A stretch of 64,000 nt of DNA from Magnetofaba australis IT-1 (GTDB taxonomy: Bacteria > Pseudomonadota > Magnetococcia > Magnetococcales > Magnetococcaceae). Position numbers and translations under genes: made by a program. Position 1 is the stretch's first letter. Each line of letters opens with the position of its first letter. Positions 20,392 to 30,500 of the stretch are shown one piece after another. The stretch spans positions 186,001 to 250,000 of the forward strand of contig NZ_LVJN01000018.1 of NCBI RefSeq assembly GCF_002109495.1, written 5' to 3'. The notes under the pieces were generated by a model. That model was given only the letters and a program-made list of their open reading frames with translations. It searched no databases and was not told where the DNA came from.

Positions 20392-22944
20392 ATGCTCGAA
20401 GCTTATCGCCAACATGTGGCTGAACGCGCCAAAGAGGGGTTGCCCCCGCTGCCCCTGAACGCTGAACAGACCCAAGCCGTGGTCGAGTTGCTGAAAAATC
20501 CCCCGGCGGGCGAAGAGGAGACGCTGGTGGACCTGATCTCCAATCAGGTGCCCCCCGGCGTGGACGACGCCTCCAAAGTGAAAGCCGAGTTCCTGGCCGC
20601 TGTGGCCGGCGGCGCGGTCTCCTGCTCCCTGATCGACCCCAAGCGCGCCACCGAGCTGCTGGGCACCATGATGGGCGGCTACAACGTGGCTCCGTTGATC
20701 GACCTGCTGGATATCGCCGAGCTGGCCGACGTGGCGGTGGACGCGCTCTCCAACACCCTGTTGGTGTATGACGCCTTCAAGGATGTCGCCGACAAGGCCA
20801 AGAGCAACCCCAAAGCCAAACAGGTGCTGGAGAACTGGGCCAACGCCACGTGGTTCACCAGCAAGCCGGAGATGCCCGAAGAGGTCACCGTCACCGTGTT
20901 CAAGGTGGATGGCGAGACCAACACCGACGACCTCTCTCCCGCCTCCGAAGCCTGGAGCCGTCCGGATATCCCGCAGCACGCCAAAGCGATGCTGGTCAAC
21001 CGCATGCCTGGCGGTCTGGAGCAGCTCATCGAGCTCAAACAGAAGGGCTACCCGGTGGCCTATGTGGGCGACGTGGTGGGCACCGGCTCGTCGCGTAAGT
21101 CCGCCGCCAACTCGGTGATCTGGCACACCGGCCGCGACATCCCTTACGTGCCCGGCAAACGCACCGGCGGCGTGGTGATCGGCGGCGTGATCGCCCCCAT
21201 CTTCTTCAATACCGCTGAAGACTCCGGCATGCTGCCGATTCAGTGTGACGTCACCGGTCTGAACTCCGGCGACGTGATCACCATCAACACCAAAACCGGC
21301 AAGATCATGCGCGACGGCGCCGAGGTGGCCAGCTTCGAATTGAAGCCCAACACCCTGGCCGACGAAGTGCGCGCCGGCGGCCGCGTGCCGTTGATCATCG
21401 GTCGAAAATTGACCGCTCAAGCCCGCGAAGCGCTGGGCATGGGCCCCATCGACCTGTTCACCGACCCGGTGCAGCCCGCCGATTCCGGTAAAGGCTACTC
21501 CCTGGCGCAGAAGATGGTGGGCAAGGCCGTGGGCAAAACCGGCGTGCGTCCCGGCGAATACTGCGAGCCGTTCATGACCACCGTGGGCTCCCAGGACACC
21601 ACCGGCCCCATGACCCGCGACGAAATCAAGGAGCTGGCTTGCCTGGGCTTCTCTTCGCCCATGATGATGCAGAGCTTCTGCCACACCGCCGCGTACCCGA
21701 AGTCGGTGGACATCAAAACCCACAACACCCTGCCGCAGTTCATCCAGGAGCGTAAAGGCCTGGCGCTGCGCGTGGGAGACGGCGTGGTGCACTCCTGGCT
21801 CAACCGTCTGTTGATCCCCGACACCGTGGGCACCGGTGGCGACTCCCACACCCGCTTCCCCATCGGCATCAGCTTCCCGGCGGGTTCCGGTCTGGTGGCC
21901 TTCGCCGCCGCCACCGGCTCCATGCCGCTGGTGATGCCCGAGTCGGTGCTGGTGCGCTTCACCGGCGAGTTGCAGCCGGGCATCACCCTGCGCGATCTGG
22001 TCAACGCCATTCCTTACGTGGCGATCCAGAATGGCGACCTGACCGTGGCCAAAGCCGGTAAGAAGAACATCTTCTCCGGTAAGATCCTGGAGATCGAAGG
22101 TCTGCCCGACCTGAAAGTCGAGCAGGCGTTCGAACTGGCCGACGCCTCCGCCGAGCGCTCGGCGGCGGCCTGCACCGTGCATCTGAATCGCGAGCCGGTG
22201 GTGGAGTATTTGAAATCCAACGTCACGCTGATGAAGAATATGATCAAGCGCGGCTACGGCGATGCGCAGACCATCCAAAACCGCATCGATGCGGTGGAGG
22301 AGTGGATCGCCAACGGCACGCTGCTGCAACCGGACGCCGACGCCGAGTACGCTAAGGTGATCGAGATCAACATGTCCGAGATCAAGGAGCCCATCGTCTG
22401 CTGCCCCAACGATCCAGACGATGTAAAGACCCTCTCCGACGTCGCTGGCGACACCATCGACGAAGTGTTCCTGGGCTCCTGCATGACCAACATCGGTCAC
22501 TTCCGCGCCGCCGCCAAGATTCTCGACGGTCAGCCGCAGATTGATGGCCGCATGTGGGTGGTGCCGCCCACCCGCATGGATGAGCAGCAGCTCATCGAAG
22601 AGGGTGTGTACAACATCTTCGGCAAGTCCGGCGCCCGCACCGAGATGCCCGGCTGCTCCCTGTGCATGGGCAACCAGGCGCGGGTGAAGGACAACGCCAC
22701 GGTGTTCTCCACCTCCACGCGCAACTTCGACAACCGCATGGGCAAAGGCGCGCAGGTCTATCTCGGTTCCGCCGAGTTGGCTGCGGTGTGCGCCATGATG
22801 GGTAAGATCCCCACGGCGGAGGAGTATCTGGCCATCGCCAAGGAGAAGATCGATCCCAACGCCGATGAGCTGTACCGTTATCTCAACTTCCATGAGATCC
22901 CGGACTACGAAAACAGCGGCATCATTCCCATCGCCGCTGCCTAA
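20392..22944 (+). CDS. acnB: aconitate hydratase B / 2-methylisocitrate dehydratase
   Basis: An 850-residue [4Fe-4S] TCA-cycle enzyme isomerising citrate and isocitrate. The N-terminal HEAT-like domain of the B-type ([20 protein letters not shown]) and the swivel domain ([18 protein letters not shown]) come first. Cluster cysteines lie in [18 protein letters not shown] and [29 protein letters not shown] is an active-site block. GGAGGAG precedes the ATG. Full length and monocistronic, with a terminator 36 nt after the stop. Confidence 0.97.
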   Translation: MLEAYRQHVAERAKEGLPPLPLNAEQTQAVVELLKNPPAGEEETLVDLISNQVPPGVDDASKVKAEFLAAVAGGAVSCSLIDPKRATELLGTMMGGYNVAPLIDLLDIAELADVAVDALSNTLLVYDAFKDVADKAKSNPKAKQVLENWANATWFTSKPEMPEEVTVTVFKVDGETNTDDLSPASEAWSRPDIPQHAKAMLVNRMPGGLEQLIELKQKGYPVAYVGDVVGTGSSRKSAANSVIWHTGRDIPYVPGKRTGGVVIGGVIAPIFFNTAEDSGMLPIQCDVTGLNSGDVITINTKTGKIMRDGAEVASFELKPNTLADEVRAGGRVPLIIGRKLTAQAREALGMGPIDLFTDPVQPADSGKGYSLAQKMVGKAVGKTGVRPGEYCEPFMTTVGSQDTTGPMTRDEIKELACLGFSSPMMMQSFCHTAAYPKSVDIKTHNTLPQFIQERKGLALRVGDGVVHSWLNRLLIPDTVGTGGDSHTRFPIGISFPAGSGLVAFAAATGSMPLVMPESVLVRFTGELQPGITLRDLVNAIPYVAIQNGDLTVAKAGKKNIFSGKILEIEGLPDLKVEQAFELADASAERSAAACTVHLNREPVVEYLKSNVTLMKNMIKRGYGDAQTIQNRIDAVEEWIANGTLLQPDADAEYAKVIEINMSEIKEPIVCCPNDPDDVKTLSDVAGDTIDEVFLGSCMTNIGHFRAAAKILDGQPQIDGRMWVVPPTRMDEQQLIEEGVYNIFGKSGARTEMPGCSLCMGNQARVKDNATVFSTSTRNFDNRMGKGAQVYLGSAELAAVCAMMGKIPTAEEYLAIAKEKIDPNADELYRYLNFHEIPDYENSGIIPIAAA

Positions 22945-22979
22945 TCCCGCCCGGCGGCCTGGCCGCTGGCGTTGAAGTG

Positions 22980-23015
22980 AAAATCCCCTGGAGGATCTCC
23001 TCCAGGGGATTTTTT
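22980..23015 (+). terminator. acnB rho-independent terminator
   Basis: A near-continuous 15-bp inverted repeat (22981-22995 with 22998-23012) with core CCCCTGGAGGA/TCCTCCAGGGG and T-run to 23015. A-rich sequence on the other flank would allow some minus-strand function. Confidence 0.93.
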
Positions 23016-23262
23016 GTGCAATGCGAAACCAAAACCGTACAAAACGGCCAATGTTTGCGTGATGCAGGTTCGGCTTGCGCTGATTATTTGCCGCCGACTG
23101 GTCGGCGGCGGGGTCTGGGGGCCGCGCCCCCAGCGGGTGTGGGCGGAGCCCACGGTGTGGCTTATGATCTTGGGAGCTCGAGGGCGTAGCCCTCGATATC
23201 TTTCATTTCCAGAATCGCCAAGACTCGCTTTGAGTTAGAACACGTATCATTGGTGAAAAACA
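23016..23262. other. intergenic DNA dominated by hairpins
   Basis: Between the acnB terminator and the terminator at 23263 no supported gene is seen. The space holds the hairpin cluster listed separately and short AT-richer flanks. Confidence 0.6.
23090..23196. repeat. hairpin cluster (four GC-rich palindromes)
   Basis: Four consecutive stems: GCCGCCGAC/GTCGGCGGC (23090-23098, 23101-23109), CTGGGGGC/GCCCCCAG with loop CGC (23115-23133), GTGGGC/GCCCAC with loop GGA (23139-23153), and TCGAGGGC/GCCCTCGA with loop GTA (23178-23196). Related clusters recur at 53238-53557, 56029-56069 and 58404-58464, so this is a dispersed intergenic repeat family. Confidence 0.75.
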
Positions 23263-23297
23263 AAAGCCCCGAAATCACGAGGATTTCGGGGCTTTTC
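23263..23297. terminator. bidirectional terminator downstream of tRNA-Thr
   Basis: AAAAGCCCCGAAATC (23263-23277), loop ACGAG, GATTTCGGGGCTTTT (23283-23297). On the minus strand it is followed by GTTTTTCACC, so it suits tRNA-Thr, whose 3' end lies about 88 nt before it; the plus strand would also read a T4 end. Confidence 0.8.
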
Positions 23298-23384
23298 TGT
23301 CCCACTTTTGTCCCATTTTCTGATTATTTGTTCAACATACAACGATATCGAACGGCAGAATATAGGGAAATCAGAGGGTTAGAG

Positions 23385-23460
23385 TGGTGCCGCCTATAGG
23401 ATTCGAACCTACGACCTCCGCATTACGAATGCGCTGCTCTACCAGCTGAGCTAAGGCGGC
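23385..23460 (-). tRNA. tRNA-Thr (anticodon CGT)
   Basis: A 76-nt cloverleaf with encoded CCA (23385-23387). Acceptor GCCGCCT pairs with AGGCGGC; the D-arm is GCTC...GAGC; the anticodon loop TTCGTAA gives CGT, reading ACG; the T-arm is GTAGG-TTCGAAT-CCTAT. The outermost anticodon-stem pair is G-G, otherwise the fold is standard. Confidence 0.97.
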
Positions 23461-23568
23461 GTGAGGCTGTCAATTTGAAGAGCGCATATCCTACTTCTCC
23501 ATATGCGCCCGGTCAAGAGTTTCCGCATCGTCAGGATACGCCGCGCCATCCTGGCGCAAGCGGCGGGT

Positions 23569-25836
23569 TTACGGGTTGGATTGCTGGTCCGGGTTGACGA
23601 TGGCGATGGCCTTGCAGTCCTGGAATACCTCATCGAGAAGTTCGAACAGTTGACGGCGCAGATTGTTGAAATCAGACATCTTGACGATGGCCTCTTCGGT
23701 CTTCTGCTCATGCGCCAGATGCACCACTTCACGCGCAGTTTCATGCACTTTGAGGTGCACTTCGCCCAGATGCTGGAACACCGGCAGGTCGCCGAACAGT
23801 TCCACGCCGGAGCTGTAGTACCACTTGCCGAAGGCGCAATCGCGCCCGGTGGCCACTTCGTTGGGCGACAGGCTCACGCGCCCGCGAATGACGTGCTCCA
23901 GCTTGGTCAACCAACCCAGGTGGGCCAGTTTGATGGCGCGCACATCGAAGGTGGGGTTGCCGATGCGCAGCCCTTCGGTGGATTGCAGTAGCGCGGTGCT
24001 GGTCTCCTGAATCACCTCCACCAACATTTCGGTCTGGTGGATGGAGCCGTTCATCATATTGACCAGATTCATGGTCTGGATGCCGTTCTTCTGCACCTCA
24101 CAGGAGGCGGAGAAGATGTTGGTGCCCATGGTCTTGGCCTCTTCGGCCAACTGCTGCGACTGCTGCCCCAGTTCGGTAAGCGAGGCGGCGTCACTGGAAG
24201 CCTGGGCGCTCATGGCGGTGATCTCGCGCACGCTGGCGTCGGCGCTCTGGCTGGCGGCGGTGATGGCGCCAGCGCTCTCAGAGATCTCCTGAGCGTTGCC
24301 GGAGACGCGCAGGGCGGCTTGTGAGACCTCCTGCATGGAGTGGGAGATGACGCCGATGGTGTGGTTCTGCTCGCCCACCAGGGTGTTGATCTCGTTATTA
24401 ATGGCGGCGATCTGCTCGATGCTCTCGCTGACGTGTTTGCTGGCGTTGGCGGCGTCGCGGGCGCCATCCTGGATTTCGTCAATACGTTCCCGGATCAGCA
24501 GAGTGGATTCTGTGGTCTGCCGCGCCAGCTCTTTGACTTCGTTGGCCACCACGGCAAAGCCCTTGCCCGCATCACCGGCGCCGGCGGCTTCGATGGCGGC
24601 GTTGAGCGCCAGCATATTGGTCTGCTCGGCGATGTCGTTGATGATCTCCACCACCGCTTCAATGGAGTGGGCGGAATCGGCCAGCTTGGTCATCCGCTCC
24701 ATGGATTCCTGCGACTGCACCTTGGTGCGTTGCGACTCGGCGTTGGCGGTGACGCAGCGTTCGTTGACCTCCTGAATGGATTGATTGATGTCGCCGATTT
24801 TGCTGGCGACCTCCTGCATGGAGGCGTTGACGCTATCGAGATCCTGATTGATTTCATTGATATTGGCGGCCATCTCCTGGGTGGAGCGGGCGGCCGATGA
24901 GACGTTCTCTTCCGCCGAGGCTGAGGCGTCGGCGATGGCGCTGATGCGCTCGGTCAGCGACAGCGCGGCGTCGTATACCGTGGTGAAGTTGGTCGACACT
25001 TTATCGATGTGGTTTTTCAGATCGGTGAAATCCTCATCCACGCCGGAGTTGCGCGCCACCGCTTCATAGGTGCGCTCGTGGGCCTGTTTGGCGTCTTTGT
25101 TGAGCAGATCCTTGACCCCTTGGGACTCGTTGATCACTGCATCCAGCGTGGCCGAACGCAGGGAGACGTTGCGAATCATCTTCACCAGGCTATCGGACAT
25201 GCGGTTGACCCCCATGGCCAACTGGTCCAATTCGTCGGGGGTTTCCGGCACGGCGATGCGGCGGGTCAAGTCGCCATGAGTGAGCAGCTCCAGGGTTTCG
25301 GTGATTCTGGCGGCTTTGGCCAGCACAAAGGCGCGGGTGACAAAGGCGAACGCCAAACTCATCAGCAGTGCGGGCAGAAGAATCCACAGCAGCAGGGTAG
25401 AGACGCCAGAGAGGCTGGAGGTGATGGCGCCGTGGTCTGCGGCCACACGTTTGGTGAACTGTTCGCTTAAGCTTTGTAGCGCCTGTTCAGACTGTGTGGC
25501 GATGGCCGGCTCACCCAACTTGTCGGCCAACTCGGCAAGCAGGCCGACAGAGGACTTCTCGGCGGCGCTGAGTCCTGCCAGCTTCTGATAGGCGCTCAGA
25601 GTTTGGTGCGCCAGGCGCGCCATGGTTTCGGTCTGGCTCTGCGCGGCGGGACCAAAAGCCCGATGCAGCGCGAGCAACTGCTTCTGTTGTTCGATGATGC
25701 GCGCCTGATGAGTGCGCCAATCGGTCTGCGTGCGGCTGAGGCTGGTAAAGGCGAGTGCTCCGCCGATGCACAGGAGCAGAGTGATCATCACCGAGTAGGC
25801 GAGGATCTTCTGGGAGATGCTAAACCGGTTTAACAT
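23569..25836 (-). CDS. methyl-accepting chemotaxis protein with C-terminal CZB domain
   Basis: A 755-residue chemoreceptor. Transmembrane helices lie at about 11-32 and 148-170, enclosing a short helical periplasmic domain of about 115 residues. A HAMP segment (about 172-225) precedes a long coiled-coil signalling domain with the hairpin tip [20 protein letters not shown]. The last 120 residues form a chemoreceptor zinc-binding (CZB) domain: [26 protein letters not shown] and [11 protein letters not shown] give the Cys and three His ligands. CZB domains are linked to zinc or hypochlorite sensing in other bacteria; the ligand here is unknown. A promoter is predicted at 25885-25913. No che genes are nearby. 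Confidence 0.93.
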   Translation of the reverse strand: MLNRFSISQKILAYSVMITLLLCIGGALAFTSLSRTQTDWRTHQARIIEQQKQLLALHRAFGPAAQSQTETMARLAHQTLSAYQKLAGLSAAEKSSVGLLAELADKLGEPAIATQSEQALQSLSEQFTKRVAADHGAITSSLSGVSTLLLWILLPALLMSLAFAFVTRAFVLAKAARITETLELLTHGDLTRRIAVPETPDELDQLAMGVNRMSDSLVKMIRNVSLRSATLDAVINESQGVKDLLNKDAKQAHERTYEAVARNSGVDEDFTDLKNHIDKVSTNFTTVYDAALSLTERISAIADASASAEENVSSAARSTQEMAANINEINQDLDSVNASMQEVASKIGDINQSIQEVNERCVTANAESQRTKVQSQESMERMTKLADSAHSIEAVVEIINDIAEQTNMLALNAAIEAAGAGDAGKGFAVVANEVKELARQTTESTLLIRERIDEIQDGARDAANASKHVSESIEQIAAINNEINTLVGEQNHTIGVISHSMQEVSQAALRVSGNAQEISESAGAITAASQSADASVREITAMSAQASSDAASLTELGQQSQQLAEEAKTMGTNIFSASCEVQKNGIQTMNLVNMMNGSIHQTEMLVEVIQETSTALLQSTEGLRIGNPTFDVRAIKLAHLGWLTKLEHVIRGRVSLSPNEVATGRDCAFGKWYYSSGVELFGDLPVFQHLGEVHLKVHETAREVVHLAHEQKTEEAIVKMSDFNNLRRQLFELLDEVFQDCKAIAIVNPDQQSNP

Positions 25837-25884
25837 GCCAACTCCCGCAAGCAGGATATAGAATAAGAATGGGGGCTATTTAAT

Positions 25885-25913
25885 GTTATAGCGGCATTGG
25901 CGTGCGGGAGCAA
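25885..25913 (-). promoter_or_regulatory. candidate chemoreceptor-gene promoter
   Basis: On the minus strand TTGCTC (25913-25908), a 17-nt spacer and TATAAC (25890-25885), about 50 nt before the chemoreceptor ATG at 25836. No sigma-28 pattern was seen. Confidence 0.5.
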
Positions 25914-25962
25914 GTCGAAGGCGTTGCGGGAGGAAAAGAAACTGTCTTGTAAAATTAGAGTG

Positions 25963-26220
25963 TTAAGCTTTCCAGGATCGACCGGCCCCGGTTTCGGTGG
26001 AGACATTCCCTTGAGAACGTGCTGAATCTTTGCGTTCAGGCTTGGGTGCAAAGTGCAGACACTCCTGACCGGAGGCGCGCTTGACCTCGGCGCTGGGCAT
26101 CAGTTTGGTTTTAAATCCCATGGCTTCGCAGGCGCGCGGGTGGTCAGGCTCCCAGGTGATGCGAAAGTAGCGGCACTTGATGCAGTCGGGCCGTTTATCG
26201 GTATCTGACGATGGAGGCAT
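25963..26220 (-). CDS. small cysteine-motif protein, conserved, unknown function (85 aa)
   Basis: An 85-residue soluble protein with CIKCRYFRITWEPDHPRAC near the N-terminus and GQECLHFAPK further on: four cysteines in CxxC...C...C spacing suggest a zinc knuckle. The core (YFRITWEPDHPRACEAMGFK, then SAEVKRASGQECL) matches a short widespread family that I know only as hypothetical and that is sometimes mis-annotated as uracil-DNA glycosylase. It starts 8 nt after the 127-residue gene, so the two probably form an operon. The C-terminal 25 residues look disordered. Confidence 0.7.
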   Translation of the reverse strand: MPPSSDTDKRPDCIKCRYFRITWEPDHPRACEAMGFKTKLMPSAEVKRASGQECLHFAPKPERKDSARSQGNVSTETGAGRSWKA

Positions 26221-26228
26221 GGGTGGGC

Positions 26229-26612
26229 TCAGGCCATCAGGTCAACGCCGTCTTGGGCGTGGCGTTGGGCGTTATTGCGCCGCTGATCCGCCAGATTCCG
26301 CTCAAACGAGCGGCTGGCCTGTCTGGGATTGACGCGGCGTTTGGCGCTGGTGGCGTGGTCCCGCTGCGGCGGGTAAGCGTCGGCGGCCAGATAGGCGTAT
26401 TTGGACGCCTCCTGCTTGACGAAATCCTGGTCATGTCCGGGCTGGGCGGCGGCTTGTTCAGCGACCTGCCGCAACGCGGAGGGCTCCAGATTGCGGGTGG
26501 CCGAATCGGGCCCCGAATGGCGCAACTCGTCAGCCACCTGATTCAGATTGGCCAGCTCCGGAGCCGGAGTCAGAGGAATGACCGCAGTGAGTGTCGGCAT
26601 CACGGCAAACAT
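26229..26612 (-). CDS. hypothetical protein (127 aa)
   Basis: A 127-residue protein I do not recognise. It is Ala-, Gln- and Arg-rich without transmembrane or signal segments; a proline-containing N-terminus (VIPLTPAPELANLNQVADEL) is followed by likely helical, highly charged sequence and an Arg/Asn-rich tail. AAGGA lies shortly before the ATG and TATACT (26674-26669 on the minus strand) is a possible -10 with no matching -35. It precedes the 85-residue cysteine-motif gene. It could be partly disordered. Confidence 0.6.
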   Translation of the reverse strand: MFAVMPTLTAVIPLTPAPELANLNQVADELRHSGPDSATRNLEPSALRQVAEQAAAQPGHDQDFVKQEASKYAYLAADAYPPQRDHATSAKRRVNPRQASRSFERNLADQRRNNAQRHAQDGVDLMA

Positions 26613-26839
26613 GATCGTTCCTTATGCAGTACCGGCGAGTTGTACACTCCTTCCCTATTACATTAGACAGTATAGCGGGAAATGCGTTGCGTCGGGAGGG
26701 GCGATGGGCTGCGCTCGCGTGGGGCGGGCGCGTGACGTCCGTAAGAAAAGCGCGTGCGCGCCTTGAGCCGGGGCGCAGGCTATGGTAGGCATGCGGCGCA
26801 CAGTAATGATCGGCATCCGCTCAACTGGAGAGAGAACTC

Positions 26840-27499
26840 ATGACCTTGGCCCTGTTTGACCTGGACAACACCCTGCTTGGCGGCGACAGCGACTTCCAAT
26901 GGGGGTGCTATATGGTGGAGAAGGGGATTGTTGACGAGGCCTTCTATAAACAGAAGAACGAAGTGTTCTATCGCCAGTACGAAGAGGGCAAGCTGGATAT
27001 CCAGGAGTTTCTCTCGTTTGCCCTCTCGCCCCTGGGCGAGAACGATCGCGCCCAGCTGGAGGCGTGGCGCGCCGACTACGTGCAGGAGAAGATCGCTCCC
27101 ATCATGCTCGACAAAGGGCGCGCGCTGCTGGAGAAGCATCGCCAGATGGGCCACACTCTGGTGATCATCACCGCCACCAACCGTTTTGTCACCGCGCCCA
27201 TCGCCGAAGCGTTCGGGGTGGAGCATCTGCTGGCCACCGAAGTGGAGGAGGGGCTGGATGGGCAGTACACCGGACGCTCCACCGATACGCCCTGTTTTAA
27301 AGAGGGCAAGGTGACCCGCTTGAAGGCGTGGATGGCCGAGCATGGCCATGATCTGGAGGATAGCTGGTTCTACAGCGACTCCCACAACGACCTGCCGCTG
27401 CTGAATCTGGCTGCGCACCCCCATGCGGTGGACCCCGATCCCACCTTGCGCGACGAAGCCGAAGCGCGCGGTTGGCCGATCCTCACTCTACGCGATTGA
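26840..27499 (+). CDS. HAD-IB family phosphatase (SerB-like)
   Basis: A 219-residue haloacid-dehalogenase-fold hydrolase of subfamily IB. Motif I is LALFDLDNTLLGGDSD (nucleophile Asp7, acid Asp9), motif II is VIITATNRFV, the Lys is in FKEGKVTRL and motif III is FYSDSHNDLPLL. A helical cap (about 14-90) lies between motifs I and II. This subgroup includes phosphoserine phosphatase-like and CicA-like enzymes with varied substrates, so the substrate is open. GGAGAGAG precedes the ATG. It is followed 82 nt later by the giant membrane-protein gene. Confidence 0.88.
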   Translation: MTLALFDLDNTLLGGDSDFQWGCYMVEKGIVDEAFYKQKNEVFYRQYEEGKLDIQEFLSFALSPLGENDRAQLEAWRADYVQEKIAPIMLDKGRALLEKHRQMGHTLVIITATNRFVTAPIAEAFGVEHLLATEVEEGLDGQYTGRSTDTPCFKEGKVTRLKAWMAEHGHDLEDSWFYSDSHNDLPLLNLAAHPHAVDPDPTLRDEAEARGWPILTLRD

Positions 27500-27581
27500 C
27501 CCGCCGCCCCCGCCTTGCTTTCCGGCGCAATCGGCGCCAGGGTGGCTGCACAAGTCACCTTTCAGTGAGGCGGGGCGCGGT

Positions 27582-30500
27582 ATGAAGAGTCGATGGGGCG
27601 CGTGGTTGGGGGTGTGTCTGCTCTTGGCGGGCGCGCTGCCTGCGTGGGCGCAAGAGGTTCCGATTCCTGACGTTCTGCAACCATGGAGCGATTGGGTGAC
27701 GCGCGGTGAACGCGGCGTTCACCACTGCCCAACCCCCTATAATGCCCAGAGTCGACTGTGCCAGTGGCCCGCCCAGCTCAATCTGAGCCTGGCCGAGAGC
27801 GGCGCCGATTTCACCCTGAAAACCACCCTGTTTGCGCCTGGCTGGGCGCCCTTGCCCGGGGATGACAAACTGTGGCCGCAGAGTGTGCGCGTGGGCGACG
27901 CTGACGCGCCGGTGGTGGCGCACGGCGGCGTTCCCAGCGTGCATCTGCCTGTGGGCGAGCATCTGATTACCGGTCGCATCGGTTGGCGACAGGCCCCGGA
28001 GTACCTGCCTGCGCCCTCGCAAGCGGCGGTGCTGCGCCTGCGCAACGCCGCCGGGCGCGAAATGAGCGCCAATCGTGATGCCCAAGGCCGTATCTGGCTC
28101 AAGAGCCGCGCGCCTGCGGCGGATTCCGTTGCCCAGAAAGAGGAGAAGAGTCTGGACCTGCGCGTGTTTCGCCTGGCGCGGGACGACGCCCCGGCGCGCC
28201 TGATCAGCGTGCTGGATCTGCGCGTCTCCGGCCCGGCGCGCGAAGAGGTGCTGGATCAGCCGATTCAGGCCGGATGGATTGCGCAGAGTCTTGAGAGTCA
28301 ACTCCCTGCGCGTGTGGCCGAAGATGGCCGCATCCATCTGCGCGTGCGCCCCGGCCAGTGGCGCGTGACGTTGACGCAGCGCAGCGTCGGCCCGTTGCAG
28401 CGGTTGGCGTGGAGCGAAACGCCGCGCGCCGGGCATTGGACGGAGAGCGAAATCTGGTCGGTGCGGCGCAATGGGCGCTTGCGGCAGATGCGCATTGAGG
28501 GCGGCGCGCCGGTGGATCCGGCCCAAGCCGACGTCCCCAAAGGGTGGCGGCAGGATCCCGCCTACAGCGGCGGCGCTGATGCGGCGCTGAGTTTCATCAC
28601 GCTGCAACGGGGCGCCGAGGGCAAAAAGCCGGAGTCGCTGACGCTGCAGCGCGATCTGTGGTTGGACTTCGACGGCGGCGGGGTCACCGCGCGCGACCGC
28701 ATCAGCGGCGAGCGCAATGGTCTCTGGCGCTTGGCGCTGTCGGCGCCGTGGCGTCTGGGGCGCGCCAGCGAAGGCGGCGAGCCGCGTCTGGTGATGCTGG
28801 GCGACGCCAGCGACGCGCGGGAGATCGCCGTGACCACCCGCGAGCAGACCATTGAGGCGATCAGTCGCGCCAATGACACGGCGCCGTTGCCGGTTTCGGG
28901 CTGGGACCAGACCTTTGAACGGGTGGAGATGACGCTGAGTCTGCCGCCGGGGTGGCGTATTTTGCACATCGGCGGCGCCGATCGCGCGTCAGGCGACTGG
29001 TTGGGGCGCTGGACGTTGCTGGATCTCTTCCTGCTGCTGCTGTGCGCGTTGGCGACAGGCAAGCTGTGGGGGGCGCGCTGGGGCGTTGCTGCCGGGATCC
29101 TGCTGCTGCTGGTCCACCATGAGGAGCAGATGCTGGCGGGAACACTGTTGTTGGCCCTGGTGAGTGAGGCGCTACGTCGCGCCGCGCCGGAGGGCGGGCG
29201 GTTGCAGGGATTGGCGCGCGCCGCGCACACGCTGCTGCTGGCGGCGCTGATCTTCATCGTGGCGCCGTTGGCGCTGGAGCAGGGGCGCCTGGCGCTCTAT
29301 CCGCAACTGGAGCGGTCCAATGCGGGCGCATCCGCTCCTGCGCGCTATCAAGAGTATGACGATATGGCTTTGGAAGCGTCCATGGCCCAAGCTCCCTCGG
29401 CGCCGCTGGAGCGCAGCCGCAAAATGGTGCGGAAATCGCTCGAGTCGTCGTATCAGCAGCAGGGGTATGGCGCGCAGCAAGGCTACAAGCAGGCCCAGGC
29501 GCAAGCGGTGCAGACCGGTCCGGGTGAGCCGCGCTGGCGCTGGCGCGACGCCAATATGTGGTGGGATGGACCGGTTATGGCCGGACAGCAAGTCGACTTG
29601 ACGCTGATTCCGCCAGCGGTCAATCGGGCGTTGTGGACGCTGGGCGCGCTGCTGCTGCTGGCGCTGGGCGCGCGCGGGTTGTGGGCGTGGCGCGCGCCCA
29701 GCGGGCAGACGCCGCCGCACAGCGGCGCCTCTGCATCCAGCGCCTCGGCTGCGACGCCATCTGCTCAGAGCGCAGCCGGATTGGCGTTGCTGGTCGTTGC
29801 GGGAATGCTGTGGCCACAACCGTCGATGGCGCAGAACTTGTCGGCGGGCGCGGCGATTCCACCACCGGAGTTGCTCAATGATCTGCGTCAGCATCTGACG
29901 GCGCCGCCCCAGTGTTTGCCCAATTGCGCCGAGGTGGCGCGCATGCACGTGGCCGCCGAGGGCGATGTGGTGCGCTTAAATCTTATTATCCACGCCGCCG
30001 AGCGCACGGCGATTCCGCTGCCTGATGGCGGCGAGGGGTGGCGCGTGGCGTCACTGTTTCGCAACGGACTGCCCAGCGATGCGGCGCGGCGTGATGAACA
30101 TGGCGTGCTGTGGGCGCTGGTGGAGCCCGGGTTGACCCGGGTGACCCTGGAGGCTGAAGCCCCGGGGCAGAGCGCCCTGGCCATTACCCTGCCACTGCGT
30201 CCGCACCGGGTGAATTGGCAAGCCAGCGGCTGGCGCGTCTCCGGTCTGGATGAGAACGGCCATCCGGGCAAGACCTTACACTTGACTCGCCTCGGCGCCA
30301 CGCAGCCCCGGCGCGCGCGCGCCGAGGAGGAGGCGGGTCTGGCCCCGTCGGCCATTCCCCCCTTTGTGCGGGTGGAGCGCACGGTCTATCTGGATCATCA
30401 ATGGAGCGTGGAGACGCGCATTGTGCGTGATGGCGGCTCTGATGAGGCGGTGTCGCTGCGCCTGCCGCTGCTGCCGCAGGAGTCCCCCGCCAGCGAATCC

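Noticed and set aside
20092-22893. A 933-codon open frame antisense to acnB
   Set aside because: acnB is certain on the other strand; the antisense reading is His/Gly/Val-rich, typical of a GC-rich shadow frame.
25963-26220. Uracil-DNA glycosylase
   Set aside because: At 85 residues with a cysteine knuckle it lacks all glycosylase motifs; such names for this family are mis-annotation.
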